Shown here in pieces: positions 46,977 to 58,800 of a stretch of DNA of 64,000 bases. A program made the translations under genes and the position numbers. The notes below the pieces were generated by a model. That model had not been told where the DNA came from and did no database searches. It saw only the letters and a program-made list of their open reading frames with translations. Positions within the stretch are counted from its first letter, which is position 1, and each line of letters starts with the position of its first letter. The stretch spans positions 9,510,515-9,574,514 of the forward strand of contig NC_064048.1 in assembly GCF_932526225.1 (NCBI RefSeq), written 5' to 3'. The DNA comes from Nematostella vectensis (taxonomy: Eukaryota > Cnidaria > Anthozoa > Actiniaria > Edwardsiidae).

Positions 46977-49900
46977 ATGGATAATCCGAACCTCGAAGCG
47001 CAAAATGTCATCAGCAAATGCCTCAAGTATTTCTTATTCGTATTCAATCTATTATTCTGGGTGAGTGTTCGTGTTTTCTGAGTATTCTAGCTAGTGGTAT
47101 TAGATGGGCTTACAAGTGGCTTCGAAATTCCATCGATTTGTAAATTGCAGCGATGATTTGTTCGATTGCTTACAACCCTTTATCTATGTTAAATCTACTG
47201 TGATTATTAATCGAACGTTTGATCAGTAGCGTGAGCCATTAAGCATGAATTGACTTCAAGTCCATGTCGGCGTTAGTTGCTTTCCTTCTGGAATGTACTT
47301 AAAGTTATTGACAGAATAAATTCTAAAATGGTTCATTTTTGCAGCCCAAATGTCTTGTATATTATCAGCTTAATGTGTTTGTAGTTGTATTTGATCGTCA
47401 TCTTTAGTTACATTGTGTTTATCTACTACACACTGAGTATACTCAAAGTTTGCACAAAAACGTTTGCAGATTGTCACTTAACACATTGACCACTCAACCG
47501 GCCTGTACCGGCTTTGGGAAGTACCCACAACCCCAAAAATTCATTAATGCAAACTAAACACAACAAGATGAAGATATTCGGGCATCAGTCTAAGGGATAA
47601 ATGGTCTTGAAGATATGCACCCAACCAAGGTGTTGGCAACTACTCTTAAGCCAAATAATAGCACAGGTTCTTTGACAAATTTCAAATCGAACAAGGAAAG
47701 AAAAGCAGAATCACCCCTCTCAATAAAACGCTCAAAATACCACACAAGGGAGAGAGATCAGCAAACAAAGCTAAAGACACAAATAGATACCTTTATTCTG
47801 ATCCTTCAGGTTCATTTCCATGGCCTCAAAACACAATGTCCATTCCTTGAAGGCTTGTAAAACCACGAAGATGCCTTTACGGATTGCAAAGCATTCTGGG
47901 AGATCCAGGGAAAAATTCACGAGGGGAGGGTCAGTCAACACTCCTCTCCCCAAAGTCAGATGGTTTTTTATAAGTCTTTTCACCCCGAAGCCAAACAAAT
48001 CAATTCCAGGTCATACAGACCCAGAATAGCAGTGTAAACAATTTTGGAATCAATTTGGTTTCAGAAAAGACAGCATTTAGGAGAGCTCTGGTGATTCATT
48101 AGAAAATTATTTTCTCATCCAGGCAAAGCCAAACAAGAAAAAATCATCATGAATCCACCTTTGCTTGCAAATATCCATAAGCAAAGCACTCAATTATGCC
48201 CCAAAAGACTTCATGATGTCCTGAGACACTCTCCTAATATGCTCATAGCTTTATTTTTGATGAAAAATACAAGCAACCATCAACTTGTGCTGGCTTCAGC
48301 ACAACGACGAGGGATTAAAAGTGGGGACCGCAAAGCACTGTTGGAAAGCTTGGATACCGCTGACTAGGTGCAGCTGTGTTTGACTTTGACGGGCTGTATA
48401 AAACTCAGAATAGGGGGAGAGGTATCTGTTTTTTGTAAATTCAGCTCCAAAATAGCTAGGAGTCAATGGGTTAAATTTATGTTTTCAGACACACACACAC
48501 TAACACAAATAAATTTATCATCATATAGTTCTTGGACACTCATTGCATTTGATGCAGACAACTGCATCAAATGCACTGAGTCTCCAAGCATTGTTGTAAC
48601 AGCTCCTGTCAAGTCAAACACTATTTTGATTCCCAGTGAAATATTTAAAAAAATAAATAAATATAAAATCTTGCTTACAATAGTTACTGTAGCTGTCCTA
48701 GTTTATTGTATTTTACAGTGTTTACTATCACAGTTCGCTCAACTGCTCGTTTAATTTCCAGGCAATTGGAGGTGTCATGTTTGGTGTTGGCATGTGGTCA
48801 GTGACTCAGAAAGGCTCCTACAGCAAGTTGTCCAGTCTTTCAACTGACCCAGGCTCCGTCCTAATAGCTGTTGGTCTCCTTATCATTATAATCTCTTTCT
48901 TTGGTACTGTTGGTGCACTGCGAGAACAAATTATCCTCCTTGAGATTGTAAGTTAATAAGAAGCACTTTATTAAAACATGGTTACCCAAGCAATGTTTGA
49001 TAATAACGATCAATGGTCTTGCCTATTACTATTTTTCTAAAAAAAATGTAATATTTAAAAGTACCTCCAATGTTATTTTTGTCCCTTCTACTGCTACATG
49101 TCTGTTTTAATTATTTTTTCTCCTTGTGTTCTCCAATATATCACAATCTTCCATTGAATATTGTTTTTTTTTTTGGGGGGGGGGAGGTGGAGGTGGAGTT
49201 GAATCTATCCCCAGTAGATGTTAGGAATAACTGGTCCCCCAGGCAAAGTTTGTGTGAATTTCCAGTGAACATGAAAGCTGACAATGTCTTTTTGTTTCAG
49301 TACAAATGGGTGATAGTGGTGATTGTCATTCTACAAGTTCTGGGTGGTTTGTTAGCATTTGCTTTCTGGCCAAATGTAAGTTGCTATGTATGCATTCCTC
49401 TAGATATTTTATTCAGTATGTCAAGTCACACAAAGCATCCATTTCCATCTACTAAATATTGCTAGTAACCAGGATATTTTGTATCACATATTGTCAATGA
49501 CATTTCAGACTTCATTCTACCTTGTTATTTTGAAGTTTCCCTGCAAATAGACCGTTTGTATTTCCAATAATAAACAATAACAAAATGGTGGCTGATCGAT
49601 ATTCTTAAAAACAGAAAATTAGTGTCACTTTCATCCTATTAGTGAGCCACTAATGTACTCAACCATGCATTTTTTTGGGAGACACCTCTTGCCCTAATAA
49701 CACTCATCTTCTCTTTTTTAGGTGCGAAAGTCTGTGCAAAACCAAATAAGCAAAGGGATTGTCAACTACAGGGACAACCTTGATCTGCAAAACATCATAG
49801 ACGGTATTCAGGAAAATGTAAGAAAACAGCAAAATATTGTGCCCAAGGTTTTTTTTTGTTTCTCAGAGGACATGTGGAAAAGGACTCGCAAAATCTCCAT

Positions 49901-51759
49901 TAACTTTGTTAGAAAACTCCAGTAGGTATTTTGGCTCTTTTAAAAGTCTCAGATGCTGTATATGTACAAGTGTATATATAAGTATGTTTTCTTAACATTG
50001 CCATTTAAAACCAATCAAGAATCACTTGTACTCTTGAAAAACTATGTTACATTATCCTTTTGACTTCTGAGAGGATGGGAACGAGGCTCGATATAGAGAG
50101 GGGTCTGATTTGAAAATAGGGGTAGGGGGACTTGAGATGTTTTTTTTTTCAAAAAGAGATGGGGGATGTGTTTATGTTTGTGTATTTGTGTTGTAGTTTA
50201 AGTGCTGTGGGAGCTCAAGCATCAATGACTGGGATGCTAATAGATATTTCAAGTGCGGAGGACCGTCCCCTGAGGAGTGTGGGGTGCCTCATACGTGCTG
50301 CGTCAAGAAGGATGGAGAGGTACAGCATAACTTTAAAATTCAGTCGTCTAGGCATGAAAGGGAGAGGTGCTGTACAATATAGACATCTACATAGACGTTG
50401 GTGGGTGGAGGACAAAAGGTAGAAGAGAATACCCTAATGGCGTGTGGTTTTCTGTGAAAGAGGGGATATCTCATACAGTATGGTGATGTAGACGCAGGGG
50501 TTGTGGGAGGGAGAGTTCCCACATAAGATAGGCATCTAACCATGGGTAGGGTGTTGGGAAAGTGAGACTTATTTGATAAACTTTTACAATCTGAATTAAG
50601 TACAATTAGGTACAATCTGATTCTTTGCCAGTCTTATTATGTTTTTTTTTCTGGTGGATGGACTCCTTTGATCAGATTATTATATCTATCATTTCTAGAG
50701 TATCAACATTCAATGTGGCTGGAACGCAAGGAAGAAACATGTTAGTATCATCATCCTTCAAAATTTCATAAAAGCAATTTTTATGAGAATATGAGTGGTT
50801 AATCTGTATAGGCGATGGCCAGCACTATGAAAATTCCTTTTGACACCCAAAAATAACCTTTAAAATGAATAAAATTAATTAAATGTTTCGCATTGTTGTG
50901 CAATCTGTTATTGGGTCACATCCGGAAATGTTAAAATTAAATTCTTTTTGGATTGGTTTGCACCCTCAAGAATGAAAAATGGATTAAAAAAAGACCCACA
51001 TTTACCTCTCCTTGTACCTTAAAGCACTTTTTCCATCAACTCAATCAACATTTCAGTTAAATTTGTGTGACTTTTTTATCAACAGCGCCTGCAGCTTGAA
51101 AAAGAAAATAAAGTCTACATTATTGGTTGTCTGGATGCCGTTATCAACTGGTTCAGGGATCACATGTATGTGGTTGCTGCCATCGCCATTGCCTTTGCTT
51201 TGCCCGAGGTGAGAATAAAATCAGGTTATGGTAGTTTGATAAGAGATAGAGGGCCAGATATTATATTTAAAAGGATATATGTTTGCTATAGGTGGTAGTT
51301 TGTCAAGTGTGTGTAGGATATGTAATGCAATCGGCTCAGTTAAGCAGTTGTTCAGTTCAAGTACATTGGGTGACAGAGTTCAAAACAACTGAGTGTATTG
51401 GAGACCGTGGCCTGTGAGCCATATTTTCGGAGGACTAACTTATCTTCAAAATTGGGATATGCCTTTTCAAATGGAAATATAAAAATATATTTCCCGCTCA
51501 GCTGATGGAAATGTATGCTTTATCATACTTTATGTTTTGCTAGGATGAAAAAAAAATGTTGCCTTAGAAAACTCTATAAAAGTATTCCCATTAGTTTCTC
51601 AAGTCTTATTGCTCTCTGTTGTTTCTCTAGTTTGCTGGGATTATCCTGACCCACATCTTTGTACAGCAAATCAAGGAACAGATTGATGAGTGCAACAAGC
51701 CACCAATGTACAAGTACAGACCAGAAACACAGCCGCTTTCTGAGTCAGCCAACTACTGA
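46977..51759 (+). CDS. TspanC8-type tetraspanin, complete, eight exons, 285 aa
   Basis: Exons 46977-47060, 48762-48947, 49301-49375, 49722-49817, 50197-50319, 50699-50740, 51086-51208 and 51631-51759, all joined in phase 0 at GT..AG borders. The protein has four membrane spans (first in KYFLFVFNLLFW, second LIAVGLLIIIISFFGTVGAL, third VIVVIVILQVLGGLLAFAF, fourth across exons 7-8). The large loop holds the tetraspanin CCG motif (C150-C151-G152) and eight cysteines (150, 151, 167, 175, 181, 182, 194, 217). CGVPHTCC and QCGW are typical of the TspanC8 group (TSPAN5/10/14/15/17/33), partners that traffic ADAM10 and so affect Notch processing. Which member it is cannot be decided here. The ATG directly precedes a Cys/Lys-rich first span as in the family. 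Intron 1 contains a TTAA-flanked miniature element. Confidence 0.94.
47478..48474. mobile_element. TTAA-flanked miniature inverted-repeat element (piggyBac-like) in tetraspanin intron 1
   Basis: TTAA then CACATTGACCACTC (47478-47495) is mirrored by GAGTCAATGGG then TTAA (48460-48474), enclosing about 0.99 kb. TTAA at both ends is the piggyBac-type target duplication. Inner frames (about 47615-48029) show no transposase motif. Confidence 0.55.
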
Positions 51760-51787
51760 CACTGACCACTTTGCTCTTTACACTACT

Positions 51788-52030
51788 TACCCAACAAGGT
51801 TATAGATCCCCCTCCCCAATAAGTCCTTTTCCTCCAATGTCCCAACAAGGGTAATAGACTCCCCAATAACTCCCTTTAATCCTTTTGTCCCAACAAGGGT
51901 GATAGATCCCCCCCCCCCCCCCATAGCTCCCTTTACCTTCACTGTCCCAACAGGGGTAATAGACCCCATAGCTCCCTTTAACCCTACTGTGTCAATAAGG
52001 ACAGAATACACCACTCCATAGCACCCTTTA
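51788..52030 (+). repeat. About 60-bp imperfect repeats in the tetraspanin 3' UTR
   Basis: Four to five copies of a unit built on CCCAACAAGGGTAATAGACCCC and ATAGCTCCCTTTA, starting about 30 bp after the stop codon. A run of C at 51909-51923 lies in one copy. Confidence 0.75.
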
Positions 52031-52559
52031 TCCCACTCCAAATGTCAAGTACCAATGGAAGACAAAGTTTCCCCAAGAGTGTTAACAACTGACATAAGGC
52101 TCCCCAATTAGGGTAGGAGGCAACAGTCCATTACTCCTTTCACCCCATCCCCAATTTCATGTAACACTTTGCTTCCATCCTTCACCCTTTTGTTATTCTT
52201 TTGCTTTCTCCTCCTCAAAGCCACTACCCTTGCAGACTTTCTTAGCAAGAGTTTAGTCCAAATACTGTCAGTAGTAAACAGTAGTAAATAACATAGTTTT
52301 GTTGTAGAAGAGAAGAAAATAAGACCACATTGAACAAGTGACCTTATTCCTTCGGAGTATAGAGCACTTTGTTTAAACCTCATTTATTTTTGGCTTTGGA
52401 AAAAGTGTTAGATAGAAGCTAAAGTAAGGGCTTCTGAATAAGGACACAGAAGCAGAATATAGTGTTTTTTGTTCTAATAAGGTGTTAATTTTATTACTGG
52501 GTCCACTTGTTGCCCCGTAGTATTTAAAACTTATGTGGTTGTTTAAGTACAGTGGAACC

Positions 52560-54560
52560 CTTTGTCAGCCCATTCCCAGGCATCTTACTGGGTTACCTGT
52601 GCTAGGAGATGAACAGTAAGGCAATGAAGGGCCTGGGACGGGCTTACCTATAGAACAGTTCGACATATAACCAGAGTAAGAATGCCTGGGACTAGGCTGT
52701 TGTGAAGGATACCTCGTCAAAGACATTCCACACCTGTTCAGTTATCTTACTATAGAAGGCTACTCCATAAGTAAAGGGAGTTTTGGTGGCTATAATGGTG
52801 TTCATCCTTGTAGAGTTCTGCTTTGTATTATATAAGACTAAAGGTACAACATTTTGTGCTGCATGCTAGTTAGTAGAAGAGAGCTGGGATAAGCTTTCAG
52901 TAATGTTCTCATTAGGCCGGTCATTTATGCAGATGTGCTCTTCCCAGCTCTCTTAAACCATAAGACTGGGAAGCCTCAGTCAGCCACTAGTATGTCATCC
53001 TATCAAAATACCAAGTTCATCTGGTGATTAAGAAATGCTATTTTCATATTTTGGACTTAATCTACTAAACGAAGTATACAATCTAATTTTAGTTAGTTAT
53101 TTCCTCACATTATTTGTCCTTTAACATGGACAAAAATAATAACAAGTGTAGCTGACTAGGCTCTTTAAGTAGTAGCCTTGTTGCATTTTTAGTCTTATTA
53201 ATGGCTTAGCTGCAAAACTACTTCTAGTTCTTGGAATTCCTAGTTTTCTGGGAAAAACGATAAACGTTGTTCTCCCTAACCGACCATTGGCAAAGGTCTT
53301 AAAGCTTGTATAATATTTTACTGCATAATCGAACAAGATTGTCAAAGTCATAGACCTATGCCATATAAAAATATGTTTAACTTAATAATTGCACTATAAC
53401 TAATTATTTTCTTGTGTAACAATGTAGTTATTTTCTTTGTATAAAGGTAAATAAAAGTTTTTTAGGTAACTTAGTTTGGCATTTTTTTTCCGAATACTGG
53501 GAATCCTGTGGCGCGCCGAATGAACCCCGAAACAACCCCGAGGGGGTGCGGGCTAGAGGTTTTATAGGTTTAAAAAAATCAGGGTGGGGCGTGAACTCAG
53601 GAAGGTCTGCCGGTTCTTGATAGTGTTAGGGCATAGTAGAGGGGACTGGTTTGGAAGCGCGGCGAACTTCAAAGAAACATGTTATTGTTCTCTTATATTC
53701 GAGTTATCTGACCATGACCGTGCACAAGTCGAGCGTACAGTACAAGAGACTATATGGAGTAAGCGGAGAATCGTTGTTATTTGCATCAATACCGCACTGC
53801 GATCTTAAGAAAAATTTTCAGTATTGATGCAGACACGTACAGACACTACTATACTTGCCGAAAAAGCTCACCGAGTTTGTTTGATAGAGCTCTACTCACT
53901 ATAGAATTTTACTGGCGCTCTCGGCACGAAATAGGACATGGCTGTCTAGAACTAACCTCGAGGGGTGTAGAGCTTGGGATAAAATGGCGATAAAACAAGC
54001 GAAGTGATAAAGACAAAGATTAAAAGTAATTGAATAAAAATAGCAAAGTTTCAAATAACAATAAACGAGTTTCTATGCCCATATAAACTTTAGTATCGAA
54101 GCGCTCTGAACTTGGGGCGCCTGTGGTTTCCTAACCATCTCTCTCTACTAACTATGGTTAGGGCGACTTAGTCTGCGGCCTCACCGCGAAAACGGACTGA
54201 AGAGGCCTATCGATTAAAGATGGGACTGACACAAGACAATTAGGTTAAATCTACTCATAGCGCGTAGGAGTATGAAAACGCAGAAACGGGACTTCGGACT
54301 GCGAAATCCGAAGAAGTGGACCTAATTTTTCTGGGGGAGGGGGGGGGGGGATTTCTGATAAAAATCTGACCACCCCCGAACTGCCGAAAGAACAAAAAGG
54401 AATTGTTTTATGCCTTTGCATTATCTCCATGGGACGTTAATTGTAGGGTTTGGCTACAAAAAATTCTGACAATGACATACACAGAGAGATCTAGCTTATG
54501 CCATGGTCTCTTGCTTATGCTTGTCTACGAATAAGCACGTCTCTGAGAACCGAAAGTGGA
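52560..54560. other. 3' UTR and intergenic DNA, no supportable gene
   Basis: CAGTGGAACCC at about 52551 resembles a Tigger/pogo terminus but has no visible partner. G and C runs occur near 54333-54350. Frames are short and unconvincing. Confidence 0.35.
53450..53455 (+). terminator. Candidate polyadenylation signal of the tetraspanin gene
   Basis: AATAAA at 53450-53455 is the first clear hexamer I see after the stop at 51759, implying a 3' UTR of about 1.7 kb. Confidence 0.4.
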
Positions 54561-54570
54561 TATTCGGCTG

Positions 54571-54572
<2 letters not shown>

Positions 54573-54610
<38 letters not shown>

Positions 54611-54621
54611 CCCCCCCCCCT
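54573..54621 (+). repeat. (GT)n microsatellite followed by a C run
   Basis: About 18 GT units, then a run of C. All long frames across it on both strands are Val/Cys or Thr/His repeats produced by the microsatellite. Confidence 0.95.
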
Positions 54622-54878
54622 GGGTACGGGCCTGCAGGATTACAGGACGTTCTCGTCCTTTGTGTGCCAAGCACGAGAGCAATAAGCACAAGCGCCAAGA
54701 TGCGCTTTTCGGCGCTTGCCTTCCAGTTCTTTTTTTTTGTCTGCTCTTGTTTCTGAGTAATAATATGCGGGTGCACGACTGAGCACAAATGAACTAAAGG
54801 CGGCAACACGTAAGACGACATATGCACTTGCGCAAGAACTGAGTACAGGAGAACAAAATGCTAAAGGAGGTAATGTAT

Positions 54879-55052
54879 TATGCCAAGAGACCATTATGGT
54901 CTCTTGATTATGCCTAGGGCACAGCGTGCTGTTCAAGATGACGAACCCAACTACTATGGCAACATGCTAATTCCCAAGAGACGCAAGCGTGAAAAAGACC
55001 CCGATATTTTTCAGTCTACAACTCAGCGAGCTGTGCGTGGCGTAACCGACTA
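54879..55052 (+). CDS. Possible small ORF, 57 aa, basic, unknown
   Basis: ATG at about 54880 opens MPRDHYGLLIMPRAQRAVQD and continues through IPKRRKREKDPD, a nuclear-localisation-like stretch, to TAA. A stop lies in frame just upstream, so the frame is self-contained. Its first codons overlap a perfect 11-bp-arm palindrome (CAAGAGACCAT / ATGGTCTCTTG). No family is recognised. Confidence 0.22.
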
Positions 55053-55408
55053 AGAAAGGTCTGGGATCCTGGTTATTGCCTCCCCATTAATGCGCGGGTA
55101 CCTCAGGTTCCTTTGTGTTGTACAGTTCGCTAGATAGCGGTGCTGGAGCCCAAATCTTCAGCCTAGCCGTAAAGCTTAGCTGCCATACGGCGTTTCAGCG
55201 TATGTCTGGAAGTATGGTCTATATTTTTCTTCTCTCGTTTCATCGGATCTAAGGAGGTTCGATCCTCGGGCAATCGGATCTACTTTTTTTTCTATTACTT
55301 CTTACTACTTTTTATTTATTTATCATTTTCCCTTCCATTTTTGTCTCGGTTATATTTCACGCGCTAGAGAGAATTTACTGACGGGTCTGAGCAGGGTTAA
55401 AGAAGACC

Positions 55409-55489
55409 AAAACACCTAGCCTGAGTATCAAGGCCCTCAGGGGGGGGGGGACTCCCCTAAAAAAAGCCTGATACTCAGGCTAAAACACC
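55409..55489. mobile_element. 66-bp micro inverted-repeat element with 7-8 bp target duplication
   Basis: TAGCCTGAGTATCA (55417-55430) and its exact reverse complement (55469-55482) enclose 38 bp with a G run. AAAACACC stands immediately on both sides (55409-55416 and 55482-55489). The TAGCCTG terminus and 7-8 bp duplication match the hAT-like element at 44783-45012. Confidence 0.7.
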
Positions 55490-55859
55490 ATCCGCTTTGC
55501 GCCACCCCTAGGAGGCCAGTTCATCATCCTTCTAAAGCCATGTTTTGTACACTCAACATTGTCAACTATATCTGTATGTTAGAAAGTGGTGTAAAGTTTA
55601 TCGATTTCAGTCATTCATTATTCAGTAAGAAGTGGATAAAACTAAATCTGACTTTATGTACCCTTTGACGCTGAAGCGCGATTGTGACCAACCATCTCGC
55701 TGGTCAGCGGCTATCCTCTTTGTTATTTGCGCGCGCGCGTCGTTGAGCGGGAAGCTCGAAAGTGTAACTTGTGTTTTGTGTTGTGTTGAAAACTCGTCGA
55801 AAACATTGCAATTATATGACTATGGAATAACTTTGATTGCGTAAATACCTCAGGAAATT

Positions 55860-58800
55860 ATGGCTTTAGATGTAAATGCTTGTTTGAAAGCACTGGCTGC
55901 AGCTTTTAGCCAGTACAGAGCGCGTTCGACGGATCAAACCGTCAAAGACTTGGAAAGACAAATAGATGTGAGTACCAAAATAGTGGACGATATTTGTGCG
56001 TTATGTGATTAGATACCTCTTGCAGGGAAGCTTCTACTTTTCTTATGTTTTTGTGGAATACAAGTATCCAATGTTGAGCGACTGTGATGTCTGCCTTTTT
56101 TGACTTTCTGACATACTTATTCAGTGTTTTACTGTCGAAAATGGAACTTACTATGCCATATATAACTTACATGACTTTCGAGTCTTGATTGGTTGTTACA
56201 CGTTTGTGGTTATATTGGAACACTATCACCTTTGATTGGCCGATGAAAGTTGATTCAGTAGTTCGTGCTATCCCCTTTAGAGATATCATTATTGATACAA
56301 TTTGGAGATTACTCCTATTTTCTTAATCAGGCTCCATTCTTGAACTGTTTAAAACATGCAGGATACCAATTAGTCGTGTTCTTGAACCAGAGTGAGGAAT
56401 AAAATGCAGTCGAACCTCTATTAAGCTGTCAGCCTCTATTCGGCATTCACATTATAAACTGACAAATTTACTGTAAATTGACCAATACAGAATTCTTAAA
56501 ACCGGCCAGCTGCTGGCAAAGCGAGTCGCCTCCTTTGGATGTTTGACCGTCTCCAACTAGACATAATTTATATTATTTTTGTTTTGTTATTGAAAAGGAA
56601 ACAGAAACCTTCTGCCTCAAGTCATACTAACCTGCTCCTCAAAATCTCTTTGAGAAGGCTGCCCACATAAACAGTAAAGTGTACAAAGCCCACAAATCTG
56701 ATTCTATTTGACCTCTTCTAAATGGTTGCTTGGCTAATGTTCACCTCTGCATACTAAAGCTAGAAAACACTGAAATTCTCTGTTTCCATGTTGCAGATAA
56801 TTTGTGGAATATGTACAGAATTGAAAAGTAAAAGATCTTGGGATCTTTAGACTTCATTAACACACTTGAACAATTCTGTGTTGGAGCTGGTTTCTTGAGT
56901 GAAATGTTGTATCATGTTTCTTGTTCTAAGATTCTCATTGGTGTATCATGTTTCTTGTTCAAAGGTTCTCATTGGTATATCATCCGGTGCGGCTTTGTCT
57001 GGATTCAACTCCAAGGAAATCCTACCAGCAGAGTGCTTGTCCTCTCTCGTCAGCCTTCTTAATGAGAATGTTGTCAATCACACCCTGCACTTGAAGGCAA
57101 TGGTTTTACTTTTCAACTTATGTAAGTCACTTAAATGGTTGCGGTCAAGCTTTAATTACTCCTGATACAAAACACTCGTTGGTGCATTTAGTATGTTAAA
57201 CAGTAAGAGCCTCCAGGGTGGTAAAGCCGCATTGTCAAGTTTACTTCCGGAGGTCCGACGAAAACCTTAACTGTTAAAAAAGACAATATAATCTATCTTG
57301 TATCTGTGCAATTTAAACAGACCATCCGCACTTAATTATCAATCACATCCTCAAGGAATCTTCCAATAGATACCTTGCTTTCACTATTTTGAAATATTTT
57401 TTGCCTTTTTCATTAAAAATAATCAGATATTGTTATTGTGTAACCGACCGGAAGTAAACTGTTGACAATGCGGCTTTAAGCTTTTGATTATTATGTTCCT
57501 AGGTTAGCACTTTGTAATGTTAACTTGCCCCTGTTATTTATTTTGTTTTCCATTCAATGTAATAGCTGCAGACTTGGAGACCAGAGATGCTCTTCACAGT
57601 GGCTACCACCTCACATCCACCTTAGCTTCCTTCCTACAGAGGAATCAGGTCACCAACAATGAGAAAATAGTCCTTCAGGTATGCGCATTGGCAATAGATT
57701 GTGCCTTATTATTTATTTCAGCTTGTTTGATAATATATAGTATCCTTAATTACTTATTTAAGCTTGTCTGTCCACTTACACTGTGGTATCGACTATCTGA
57801 CTGCGGTGTTTTCCATATAAGAAAAGCCTTGGAAAACAGAATCATGATCATCTCCTGATTCTATTATTATAGTTTTTCTTCAAACATTTAGTATGTTATC
57901 TGTTTCTCTTTATAATAATCTAATAATAAATACATATTTTATGTAAGGTTGCACTTGGATAGTCCATGTGTTATAAAACTGCAGTGTTCCCTGTGTCTTA
58001 AGTAAAACTAATCCATGCTTGAAATCTGTGGCTTTTTGGTTATGCTTCTTTTGAAAATTCACATGGCCTTGGGAGACCATGATTCAGCTACTGTATTTAT
58101 GTGTTATCCATCATCCACTTAGTACTACTCCCAATGGATTTTCCAATGCAATATTGTAATATCCATAGCAATATTTGTTTTCTCAGTCTTTGCAGCTGCT
58201 TCAGCGAATCACTTACTGCAGCAAAATCACTTCTATCAGCGGCAGTATGGAGGAGCTGATCAGGTTTCTTGTCAAGCACATGTGAGTATACCTCAGTTCC
58301 AGAGGCTCGTCACAGTGCCTTTATTACAAAACTTTGTTCCAACCCTCATCAGCTTTAGTTTATTATACAAGAGGCCCCACTTGTCTATTCACTACCTGAA
58401 AGGTGTTTGACCAGGGGTTTCAATAACTTTTATAGTAGCAGGCTGTGCTTGGGAAGTAGGCGGCTGGAGCCTCAAAGCATAGAATAATGGCTCGAGGTCC
58501 CCAGATAGGGTATCACACCAATTAGTAATAAAATTTGATAAAACAAAAAGAATGGAAATGGTGCAATTCCTATGTAGGATTAGAGGTAAAAACAAAATAG
58601 ACATTGTGTTCCGTCTCTTTTTTTCCCATTGAAAATGGTGATGCAATTTAGTTAAAAATATAAACAGCTTGATTCACACAATTCCAAATCTATCATCTCA
58701 TTTTATCCTGCTTCTTTGTACAGAGTAAAGATTACAACAACTCATATATGTGTCAATTAACGAAAAACCCCCGATAGAACAATACTGAACATGGTTTTCT

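Noticed and set aside
49425-49450. 20-bp match (AAAGCATCCATTTCCATC) between a tetraspanin intron and the array units
   Set aside because: Too short and isolated to show common origin without a search.
54498-54936. Several frames of 60-100 codons on both strands
   Set aside because: All cross the GT microsatellite and C run and have repeat-derived Val/Cys or Thr/His runs.
56797-56831. Possible extra CIP2A exon between exons 1 and 2
   Set aside because: It would end in phase 1 and break the frame of exon 2; the direct join fits the family length better.
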